A stretch of DNA of 5,034 nt, taken from positions 1-5,034 of the forward strand of contig JAHDBX010000163.1 of assembly GCA_020630145.1 (NCBI GenBank). The letters are read 5' to 3'. Positions 1 through 5,034 of this stretch are shown here, piece by piece. Made by a program: the position numbers and the translations under genes. The stretch is from Gammaproteobacteria bacterium (lineage in GTDB: Bacteria > Pseudomonadota > Gammaproteobacteria > HTCC5015). Each line of letters starts with the position of its first letter. The first letter of the stretch is position 1. The notes beneath the pieces are model-generated. The model saw only the letters and a program-made list of their open reading frames with translations, had not been told where the DNA came from and did not search any database.

Positions 1-182
1 AAGAGCGAGTACCAGTTTCCATTTTCTTGGTTAACGTTATTAAATTGCAAGGTCAAGTTGAAAGTTTTGATCAGTTTTCTGTGTTGCTAAAAAGTTCAGT
101 TTCACAGATGGTTTATAAACATGCTATTTCAACAATTGTACCTACAAAATCTGTTTCTCTTGATACTGAAAAAGACGATTAA
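1..182 (+). CDS. hfq: RNA chaperone Hfq, 3' end (C-terminal 59 codons)
   Basis: Hfq is a hexameric Sm-like RNA chaperone that pairs small RNAs with mRNAs in the cytoplasm. The gene is cut by the window start; the first complete codon (position 3) corresponds to Glu18 in E. coli numbering. The visible protein begins [11 protein letters not shown], continues with [12 protein letters not shown] (Sm1) and has the Sm2 motif MVYKHAIST, including the uridine-binding Tyr-Lys-His. Rim Arg19 is present. The preceding codon ends in AA, so the Arg17 equivalent cannot be Arg and is probably Lys, as in many relatives. Two distal-face positions differ from E. coli: Tyr25 is Phe, and Gly29 in the usual NGIK motif is Val. 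After the Sm core the tail is short, giving about 76 residues in total, and ends acidic (DTEKDD), like the acidic tip that helps release RNA in E. coli Hfq. hflX follows 21 bases later, as in the usual operon. Confidence 0.97.
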   Translation, partial: ERVPVSIFLVNVIKLQGQVESFDQFSVLLKSSVSQMVYKHAISTIVPTKSVSLDTEKDD

Positions 183-203
183 ATACATATTACTCGGTAA
201 TAA

Positions 204-1517
204 ATGAGTTCTCATTTTATTGACAGGCATGAGCGTGGCGAGCGCGCTTTGCTTGTGTGCGCAGCTTTTGGCTACGACAAAACTGTCTACCAAGACGAAT
301 TTACTGAATTGGCGACCTCAGCTAATGTTGAGGTGCTATCTGTCATGTCTGCATGGCGTCAAACACCTCATGCCAAATACATGCTTGGTAGCGGTAAGGT
401 TGAAGAAATTGCTCAACAAGTTGAAGAGCTCGAAGCCGATGTTGTTCTGATTGATGCGCATTTAAGCCCCGCCCAAGAACGCAATATAGAAAAAATGGTT
501 AAGTGCCGAGTGATTGATCGCTCTGGTCTTATTTTGGATATATTTGCTCAACGTGCTCGTTCATTTGAAGGTAAATTGCAAGTTGAGCTTGCCCAGTTAC
601 GCCATATATCGGCTCGACTTGTAAAAGGTTGGACCCATTTGGAGCGGCAAAAAGGCGGTATTGGCTTGCGTGGCCCAGGTGAAACACAGTTGGAAACAGA
701 CAGGCGCTTACTTGCTATCCGGATAAAGCAGTTGTCAGCTCGGCTTGATAAAGTTGATCGGCAGCGTGAACTAAGTCGGCGAGCGCGTTCTCAAAATGAA
801 GTACCGACTGTATCCTTAGTCGGTTATACCAATGCGGGTAAATCAACCTTATTTAATCAGTTAAGCGATGCTGGTGTGCATGCTGCTGATCAGTTATTTG
901 CAACGCTTGACCCTACATTGCGTCGTATAGAGTTGAGTGGAAACTGCCCAATTGTTTTGGCTGACACGGTTGGTTTTATACGTGATTTGCCACATGAGCT
1001 TATTTCTGCATTTCGTGCGACGCTGCAAGAAAGTGCAGAGGCTGACTTGTTGTTGCATGTTATCGATGTGTCTGATGCTGACAAGCAGAATAAGATGGAT
1101 AATGTAAATACCGTGTTAGAAAAGATTAAAGCTGACGGTATCCCTCAAATATGCGTTTATAACAAATGTGATGCTGTTGATATGGAGCCGCGCATACAAA
1201 GAAATGAGCTTGGCCACGTTACCGGCGTTTATGTCTCTGCCTTGAATCGTCAAGGTTTTGATTTATTAGAGCAGGCGGTGCGAGAATTTGTGCAAAACCA
1301 ATACATTGAAGGGCATGTGACTTTATCAGCAATGCAGCAGAAGTTGCGTGCAACTTTGCACCAAAATGCCTCAATATTAGATGAAACCTTTGACGAACAG
1401 GGTAATACCTTGCTTTTTTTGCGCATATCCAAAGTTATCGCCGAAAAATATCAACTTGATTTGAAACCTTTTGTGGTTCAGAAGCATCAGGCTGGTGAAT
1501 ATAAGGTGCAAGCTTAG
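204..1517 (+). CDS. hflX: Ribosome-associated GTPase HflX
   Basis: HflX is a cytoplasmic GTPase of the OBG-HflX superfamily that binds the 50S subunit and splits stalled or heat-damaged ribosomes. The 437-residue product aligns along its length with the E. coli protein. The N-terminal domain (about 15-106) carries LSPAQERNIE and CRVIDRSGLILDIFAQRA. A helical linker (about 108-195) contains HLERQKGGIGLRGPGETQLE, including the glycine-rich loop at 151-160. The G domain (about 201-366) has G1 GYTNAGKST at 207-215, G2 ATLDPT at 233-238, G3 DTVG at 254-257, G4 NKCD at 320-323 and G5 SAL at 345-347, so it should be active. Residues 367-437 form the less conserved C-terminal domain. The ATG at 204 fits the family start (short leader, then RHERGERALLV), although no good Shine-Dalgarno is visible. 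It lies 21 bases after hfq and is probably co-transcribed with it. Confidence 0.98.
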   Translation: MSSHFIDRHERGERALLVCAAFGYDKTVYQDEFTELATSANVEVLSVMSAWRQTPHAKYMLGSGKVEEIAQQVEELEADVVLIDAHLSPAQERNIEKMVKCRVIDRSGLILDIFAQRARSFEGKLQVELAQLRHISARLVKGWTHLERQKGGIGLRGPGETQLETDRRLLAIRIKQLSARLDKVDRQRELSRRARSQNEVPTVSLVGYTNAGKSTLFNQLSDAGVHAADQLFATLDPTLRRIELSGNCPIVLADTVGFIRDLPHELISAFRATLQESAEADLLLHVIDVSDADKQNKMDNVNTVLEKIKADGIPQICVYNKCDAVDMEPRIQRNELGHVTGVYVSALNRQGFDLLEQAVREFVQNQYIEGHVTLSAMQQKLRATLHQNASILDETFDEQGNTLLFLRISKVIAEKYQLDLKPFVVQKHQAGEYKVQA

Positions 1518-1529
1518 GTTTATTAGCGG

Positions 1530-1574
1530 TTGCTATTAGTACCCTTGGCTTATTACAATACCCACACTTAAAAT
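1530..1574 (+). promoter_or_regulatory. Possible internal sigma-70 promoter(s) before hflK
   Basis: The 120-base hflX-hflK gap has two overlapping promoter-like pairs. One is TTGCTA (1530-1535) and TACAAT (1554-1559), 18 bases apart. The other is TTGGCT (1545-1550) and TAAAAT (1569-1574), also 18 apart. Each matches the consensus at 4 of 6 and 5 of 6 positions. Such matches are frequent by chance in AT-rich DNA. The length of the gap, compared with the tight hfq-hflX and hflK-hflC junctions, is the main reason to suspect an additional start site. No convincing terminator follows hflX. Confidence 0.25.
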
Positions 1575-1637
1575 ATTCATTGATTTTCTTACGATAACCC
1601 CTACATCCTAACCATACATATTGAGTGGAGATGCCTA

Positions 1638-2789
1638 ATGGCTTGGAACGACCCAGATGATAACAAGAACCGTGACCCGTGGAATAACGGCGGAAACCGT
1701 GGCAATGGTGGCCCACCAGACCTTGATGAGCTGCTTAAAAAGTGGACTGAAAAACTAAAAGGTTTTTTGGGCGGTGGTAATGGCAGTGGTGATAACAATG
1801 CTAATGGCGGCTCTGGTGCAGGAAGTCTACCTATAATATTTGTTTTGGCTGCGGCCTTAGTTGTATGGGCTTTGTCAGGTTTTTACACGATTGACCAATC
1901 TGGTCGTGGTGTGGTTTTGCAATTTGGAAAGTTTAAAGAGATTGCTATGCCCGGTCTAAACTGGCACCCAAGGTTTATTCAAACAGTTGAAAAAGTCAAT
2001 ACACAAACAAACCGCGAAATTCTTGATAACGGTAAAATGCTAACCGAAGATGAAAATATTGTGGATATCCAGTTTGGTGTGCAATACGTTGTTAAAAACC
2101 CAACAGACTTTATTTTTAACCTTCGTGAAAATGACCGTATATCAGTATTGCAAGCAAGTCAAAGTGCTATTCGTCAGGTTATTGGTAAAAATGAATTTGA
2201 GTATGTGACCACCACAGGTCGTAATGACATTGCTGACAAAGCCGGTCAGTTACTCCAAGAAATTTTAGATGGCTACAAAAGTGGTATCACAGTTAACCAG
2301 TTTAACTTAACGTATGCTGAAGCTCCGGAGCAAGTTAGGGATGCATTTAACGATGCAATTAAAGCCCGTGAAGATAAAGAGCGCTATATAAACGAAGCGC
2401 AAGCTTATAGTAATGAAATTATTCCTTTGGCACGTGGTCAAGCTAAACGTCAAGTTGAAGAAGCTAAAGCCTACAAAGTTAGTGTGGTTAAACGTTCAGA
2501 AGGTGAAGCTGATCGCTTTAATAAGCTATACACAGAATATAGAAAAGCACCTGAAGTAACACGAGAACGTTTATACCTTGATGCTGTTGAGTCTGTACTA
2601 TCTAATACAACGAAAATCATGATGGATGTTGATGGTGGCAATAATATTATGTATTTACCGCTAGACCAAATTATGAGTAATGCGGGTATTAAGGCTGGTT
2701 CATCAAGTCGTTCAAGTCAACCTTTACCAACGTCTGATCAATCATTTGGTGTTGGTCGTGATTCGCTACGTACACGGGAGAGCCGTTAA
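1638..2789 (+). CDS. hflK: FtsH protease regulator HflK (SPFH family)
   Basis: HflK forms, with HflC, a large inner-membrane assembly around the FtsH protease and modulates degradation of membrane proteins. The 383-residue product starts MAWNDPDDN...RDPW, very like the E. coli start. A Gly/Asn-rich cytoplasmic segment (about 15-63) includes GPPDLDELLKK at 25-35. One transmembrane helix lies at about 64-82. The periplasmic SPFH/band-7 domain (about 83-265) begins with FYTIDQSGRGVVLQFGKF. A charged helical, probably coiled-coil region runs from about 235 to 320. A conserved NNIMYLPLD follows at 335-343, then a Ser-rich tail. It is slightly shorter than E. coli HflK (419 residues). The ATG has a clear ribosome binding site, GGAG at 1627-1630, seven bases upstream. 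The stop codon shares its last A with the hflC start (TAATG), which implies coupled translation and matched amounts of the two partners. Confidence 0.98.
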   Translation: MAWNDPDDNKNRDPWNNGGNRGNGGPPDLDELLKKWTEKLKGFLGGGNGSGDNNANGGSGAGSLPIIFVLAAALVVWALSGFYTIDQSGRGVVLQFGKFKEIAMPGLNWHPRFIQTVEKVNTQTNREILDNGKMLTEDENIVDIQFGVQYVVKNPTDFIFNLRENDRISVLQASQSAIRQVIGKNEFEYVTTTGRNDIADKAGQLLQEILDGYKSGITVNQFNLTYAEAPEQVRDAFNDAIKAREDKERYINEAQAYSNEIIPLARGQAKRQVEEAKAYKVSVVKRSEGEADRFNKLYTEYRKAPEVTRERLYLDAVESVLSNTTKIMMDVDGGNNIMYLPLDQIMSNAGIKAGSSSRSSQPLPTSDQSFGVGRDSLRTRESR

Positions 2790-3655
2790 TGTCTAAGTTA
2801 AATATTTCAGTATTTTTTGCAGCTATTATCGCTTTGCTTGCTTATTTAACTGTGTTTACGGTTGATGAGAGAGAGTATGCAATTAAATTTCGTTTCAGTG
2901 AAATCGTAGGAACAGATTTTGAGCCTGGTCTACATACGCAAATACCTTTTGTAAACAATGTTCGTAAGTTTGATAAGCGTATACAAACAGCTGACGTGCC
3001 AACGCAGCGTATTGTGACAAGTGAACAAAAGTTTGTTGATGTTGATGCTTTTGTGCAGTGGCGTATTGTGAATGTGTCTGACTTCTATACAACAACATTA
3101 GGTGATCAAAGACGTGCGTCTAGCTTAATGAGTCAGATTATCATTAAGGCGCTGAAAGATCAGTTTGGTCGTCGTACTATTAAGCAAGTAGTGTCAGGCG
3201 AGCGTAGCGAGTTAATGGATGTTGTGACCAAAAATGTTGGCGAGAACGCAAAAGCTTTAGGTGTAGAAATTATCGATGTGCGCGTAAAAGCAATTGATTT
3301 GCCAGAAGATGTTAGTCGTTCAGTTTATGAGCGTATGGTAAAAGAGCGTGCTACTGTTGCAAAAGAGTTTCGTTCACAAGGTCAAGAATTAGCACAAGGT
3401 ATTCGTGCGGATGCTGAGCGCCAGCGAGAAGAATTGCTTGCCGAAGCGTATAAAGAAGCCGAACAGATTAGAGGTGAGGGTGATGCGCTTTCAACTGAAA
3501 CCTATGCAAAAGCTTACGGTAAAAGCCCTGAGTTTTACTCTTTCTATCGTAGCTTAAATGCCTATAAGCAAAGTTTTGGTAGTAAAAGCGATGTAATTGT
3601 TTTGCAGCCTGATTCAGACTTCTTTAAGTATTTCAATAACCCAACGGGTAAATAA
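2789..3655 (+). CDS. hflC: FtsH protease regulator HflC (SPFH family)
   Basis: HflC is the partner of HflK in the membrane complex that encloses and regulates FtsH. The 288-residue product has an N-terminal membrane anchor (about 5-24), then an SPFH domain starting FTVDEREYAIKFRF and containing EPGLHTQIPFV at 45-55 and KFDKRIQT at 60-67. A helical stretch (about 175-235) includes VYERMVKERATVAKEFRSQGQE. The C-terminal signature SPEFYSFYRSLNAYKQSF and the end PDSDFFKYF match the family closely. E. coli HflC is 334 residues; the difference is mainly a long insertion before the GVEIIDVRVK segment that is absent here, as in Pseudomonas-type proteins, so this is a family variant and not a deletion. 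GGGAG at 2776-2780, inside the end of hflK, is the likely ribosome binding site, eight bases before the overlapping ATG. Confidence 0.98.
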   Translation: MSKLNISVFFAAIIALLAYLTVFTVDEREYAIKFRFSEIVGTDFEPGLHTQIPFVNNVRKFDKRIQTADVPTQRIVTSEQKFVDVDAFVQWRIVNVSDFYTTTLGDQRRASSLMSQIIIKALKDQFGRRTIKQVVSGERSELMDVVTKNVGENAKALGVEIIDVRVKAIDLPEDVSRSVYERMVKERATVAKEFRSQGQELAQGIRADAERQREELLAEAYKEAEQIRGEGDALSTETYAKAYGKSPEFYSFYRSLNAYKQSFGSKSDVIVLQPDSDFFKYFNNPTGK

Positions 3656-3669
3656 GGCTTAATCAAGCC
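3656..3669 (+). repeat. Small hairpin immediately after hflC stop
   Basis: GGCTT and AAGCC form a perfect 5-bp stem around the loop AATC, starting at the base after the hflC TAA. No T-run follows, so it is unlikely to terminate transcription alone. In the mRNA it could act as a 3'-end protecting or processing structure. It is short enough to be chance. Confidence 0.35.
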
Positions 3670-3671
3670 AA

Positions 3672-3697
3672 TTTACACTATATAAATCTAGTGTGAA
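3672..3697. repeat. Dyad symmetry element, possible operator or RNA hairpin
   Basis: TTTACACTA (3672-3680) and TAGTGTGAA (3689-3697) are inverted copies separated by eight bases. Eight of nine positions are Watson-Crick pairs and the ninth (3674 with 3695) would be a U-G wobble in RNA. The dyad ends six bases before a perfect TATAAT box, so as DNA it would cover the place of a -35 element and could be an operator. As RNA it would be a stem in the hflC 3' untranslated region. I do not recognise it as a site for a known regulator. Confidence 0.4.
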
Positions 3698-3703
3698 GAA
3701 GGC

Positions 3704-3709
3704 TATAAT
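3704..3709 (+). promoter_or_regulatory. Consensus -10 box (TATAAT), possible promoter for the DUF2065-hisZ pair
   Basis: A perfect TATAAT occurs in GGCTATAATTCGC. No acceptable -35 hexamer lies 16-18 bases upstream (3680-3687 reads only A/T), and the extended -10 TG is not present, so a promoter here would need an activator or be weak. Transcription would begin near 3715-3717, less than 20 bases before the terminator stem at 3732. Confidence 0.35.
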
Positions 3710-3731
3710 TCGCAAAATAAATAACATAAGC

Positions 3732-3757
3732 GGGCGGTTTTTAAACCGCCCCTTTTT
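3732..3757 (+). terminator. Rho-independent terminator after hflC
   Basis: GGGCGGTTT (3732-3740) pairs perfectly with AAACCGCCC (3743-3751). With the top A-T pair open, this gives an 8-bp stem with six G-C pairs and a 4-base loop. One C follows and then a run of five T (3753-3757). This is a classical intrinsic terminator reading in the direction of the genes. It should end most transcripts from hfq-hflX-hflK-hflC before the DUF2065 gene. Confidence 0.9.
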
Positions 3758-3789
3758 ATGTGGCTGCTTACGTGATCTTTAGGGCCACT

Positions 3790-3793
3790 GGAG
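3790..3793 (+). promoter_or_regulatory. Ribosome binding site supporting the GTG start of the DUF2065 gene
   Basis: GGAG lies 10 bases before the GTG at 3804; a second purine-rich GAG at 3797-3799 is nearer. It supports the GTG over the first in-frame ATG (codon 18), which would delete most of the first membrane helix. Confidence 0.65.
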
Positions 3794-3803
3794 ATAGAGT
3801 AAA

Positions 3804-3989
3804 GTGTGGGAAAAGCTGAGCATTGCATTTGCCTTGTTTCTTATTTTTGAAGGTATGTTGCCCTTTTTATCCCCTGGTTTCTGGCGGCGTATGATGCTGG
3901 AAATGTCGAATAAGTCAGATAATTCGATTCGTATAATGGGTTTGCTTAGCATGTTGGCAGGCCTGTTTTTGCTATATATATTTAAATAG
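3804..3989 (+). CDS. DUF2065 (YjeT-type) small inner-membrane protein
   Basis: This 61-residue protein matches the pattern of E. coli YjeT (DUF2065), whose molecular function is unknown. Two hydrophobic helices are visible, about 5-22 and 44-60, joined by a basic, polar loop (RRMMLEMSNKSDNSIR). The family features EG at 16-17, a Pro three residues later, the FWRRMM segment and the loop NKSDNSIRIMG correspond to EGLGP, AWKKM and NLPDNILRRFG in the E. coli protein. It begins with GTG. Its gene sits between hflC and hisZ, the place the family usually occupies in gammaproteobacteria, which suggests but does not prove a link with the HflKC/FtsH membrane complex. The strong terminator upstream separates it from hflC, while hisZ starts only 11 bases after its stop, so it probably shares a transcript with hisZ. 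Confidence 0.9.
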   Translation: MWEKLSIAFALFLIFEGMLPFLSPGFWRRMMLEMSNKSDNSIRIMGLLSMLAGLFLLYIFK

Positions 3990-3992
3990 AGG
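3989..3992 (+). promoter_or_regulatory. Ribosome binding site supporting the GTG start of hisZ
   Basis: GAGG begins at the last base of the DUF2065 stop codon and lies eight bases before the GTG at 4001. The first in-frame ATG is codon 77, too far inside the conserved domain to be the start, so the GTG is well supported. The overlap of stop codon and binding site suggests translational coupling. Confidence 0.7.
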
Positions 3993-4000
3993 CACTTGTT

Positions 4001-5034
4001 GTGAGTAATCAGTCATGGTTGTTACCAGAAGGTATTGAAGAGCTTTTGCCAACAGAAGCGGCTAGTTTTGAAGCTTTGCGGCGGAATATTCTCGATTTAT
4101 ACTCTTCATGGGGTTATGAACTCGTTAATACGCCTTTGGTAGAGTTTTTGGACTCTTTGCTGACTGGTAGTGCTAAAAAGCTAGATGTTGAAACGTTTAA
4201 GCTTACCGATCAAGTTAGCGGGCGGCTAATGGGTGTTCGTGCTGATATTACACCTCAACTTGCGCGTATAGACGCAAGAGATAGCTCTGTAAGGGCTAAC
4301 TTGCCGTCGAGGTTATGTTATGCAGGGAGTGTCTTGCGTACCCGTGCTGACGAATTAGGTTGTTCTCGTAACCCTACGCAAATAGGCGTTGAGTTATATG
4401 GGTACAGCGGTGTTGCTAGTGATATAGAAGTATTGGCATTAATGTGTGAAACAATTAATGCGGCAAATGTACAAGATGTCAATATCGATATTGGTCATGT
4501 AGGTATATATAGAGGCTTAGCCAAAGCAGCTGAACTAAATGAGGAACAAGAAAGCTTGCTCTTTGAAATGGTGCAGCGTAAAGCGCAAACAGAAATCAAT
4601 CATTTTGTCGCGAATTTAGCAGTGAGTGCTGAAATACAAGCTATGCTTAAAGCCTTGCCAACATTAGCAGGGGACCTATCTGTGTTAGATAAGGCTCGAG
4701 TGGTACTAAAGAATGCGCCAAGCGATGTATTGCAAGCCGTTGATCAAATTGAAATGATTGTAAACGGGCTAAAAAAACGTCTGAATAGCTTGTCATTGCA
4801 TATTGATTTGGCTGAGTTACGCGGTTACGGTTACAAGACAGGTGTTGTATTTGCAGCCTTTATTAATGGCCATGGTCGTGAAGTAGCGCGTGGCGGCCGT
4901 TACGATGGTATAGGCGAGCGCTTTGGTAGAGCACGTGCGGCTACCGGCTTTAGTGTTGATTTGAAAACACTTGTAAAACTAAGTGGATTTACAACGGTTG
5001 ATAATAAGCGTGTACTAGCACCGCCAGCGACAGA
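4001..5034 (+). CDS. hisZ: ATP phosphoribosyltransferase regulatory subunit HisZ, 5' part
   Basis: HisZ is a catalytically inactive paralogue of histidyl-tRNA synthetase that assembles with the short form of HisG. The complex carries out the first step of histidine biosynthesis (ATP + PRPP to phosphoribosyl-ATP), and HisZ is needed for activity and histidine feedback. The frame is open from GTG 4001 to the window end: 344 codons, perhaps 45-50 short of the usual length near 390. Visible landmarks are WLLPEGIEELLP at 6-17, SWGYELVNTPLVEFLDSLLTG at 36-56 (class II motif 1 region), GRLMGVRADITPQLARIDA at 74-92, RLCYAGSVLR at 104-113, GHVGIYRGL (about 166-174), ELRGYGYKTGVVF from 272 and GGRYDG at 298-303. 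The last two correspond to the HisRS histidine-binding regions but in HisZ form. No anticodon-binding domain is expected, which separates it from HisS. It follows the DUF2065 gene by 11 bases. Confidence 0.96.
   Translation, partial: MSNQSWLLPEGIEELLPTEAASFEALRRNILDLYSSWGYELVNTPLVEFLDSLLTGSAKKLDVETFKLTDQVSGRLMGVRADITPQLARIDARDSSVRANLPSRLCYAGSVLRTRADELGCSRNPTQIGVELYGYSGVASDIEVLALMCETINAANVQDVNIDIGHVGIYRGLAKAAELNEEQESLLFEMVQRKAQTEINHFVANLAVSAEIQAMLKALPTLAGDLSVLDKARVVLKNAPSDVLQAVDQIEMIVNGLKKRLNSLSLHIDLAELRGYGYKTGVVFAAFINGHGREVARGGRYDGIGERFGRARAATGFSVDLKTLVKLSGFTTVDNKRVLAPPAT

Noticed and set aside
1523..1540. Possible terminator hairpin after hflX (TAGC-GGTT-GCTA)
   Set aside because: The stem is only four pairs and no T-run follows.
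1579..1606. Sigma-32-like heat-shock promoter before hflK (ATTGATT, then CCCCTACA)
   Set aside because: The -35 part matches only 4 of 7 positions and the -10 part only its CCCC, with a spacer of 12 bases. This is too weak to list as a feature.
1435..1798. Minus-strand open frames over the hflX-hflK junction and the hflK 5' end
   Set aside because: The predicted products are low-complexity or Cys/His-rich antisense readings of the Gly/Asn-rich hflK start, with no family resemblance. The plus-strand genes here are unambiguous.
2895..3098. Minus-strand open frame inside hflC
   Set aside because: It lies wholly within a well-conserved gene and its translation has no recognisable domain, so it is a chance antisense frame.
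2960..3340. HflC about 46 residues shorter than in E. coli, suggesting an internal deletion
   Set aside because: The frame is intact and the flanking conserved segments are present. The missing part is an enteric-specific insertion, and about 288 residues is normal for Pseudomonas-type HflC.
4001..5034. Reading the last gene as histidyl-tRNA synthetase (hisS)
   Set aside because: The motifs (RADITPQLARIDA, RLCYAGSVLR, ELRGYGYKTGVVF) and the chromosomal context match HisZ, and the HisRS catalytic sequence pattern is not seen.

Overview
The window reads as a conserved housekeeping segment of a gammaproteobacterial chromosome, moderately AT-rich. All genes lie on the plus strand in the order hfq (3' end only), hflX, hflK, hflC, a DUF2065 (YjeT-type) membrane protein gene, and hisZ (5' part, cut by the window end). 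This hfq-hflX-hflK-hflC-DUF2065-hisZ order is familiar from Pseudomonas, Cellvibrio and related marine gammaproteobacteria. HflC lacks the long insertion of the enteric protein, which also points away from Enterobacterales. The exact genus cannot be read from the sequence.

Layout. Positions 1-182 hold the last 59 codons of Hfq, the RNA chaperone for small regulatory RNAs. HflX (204-1517), a ribosome-binding GTPase, follows after 21 bases. A 120-base gap (1518-1637) has only weak promoter-like hexamers. HflK (1638-2789) and HflC (2789-3655) are SPFH-domain membrane proteins that together regulate the FtsH protease; their genes overlap by one base. The 148-base gap 3656-3803 is the richest non-coding part. 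It holds a small hairpin just after the hflC stop, a 9-bp dyad, a perfect TATAAT box and a strong rho-independent terminator. The 61-residue DUF2065 gene (3804-3989) and hisZ (from 4001) form a tight pair, both starting with GTG behind clear ribosome binding sites. HisZ is the catalytically inactive HisRS-like subunit that activates short-form HisG in histidine biosynthesis.

Functionally, the first four genes join post-transcriptional RNA control (Hfq), rescue of stalled ribosomes (HflX) and control of membrane proteolysis (HflK/HflC with FtsH), a quality-control and stress theme. The terminator after hflC marks a likely transcriptional boundary before the DUF2065-hisZ pair.

I found no mobile element, CRISPR array, tRNA, rRNA or convincing minus-strand gene, and no evidence of a new biological system. 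The points most worth checking are a substitution at a normally invariant glycine on the distal face of Hfq, and the dyad/TATAAT/terminator arrangement between hflC and the DUF2065 gene.
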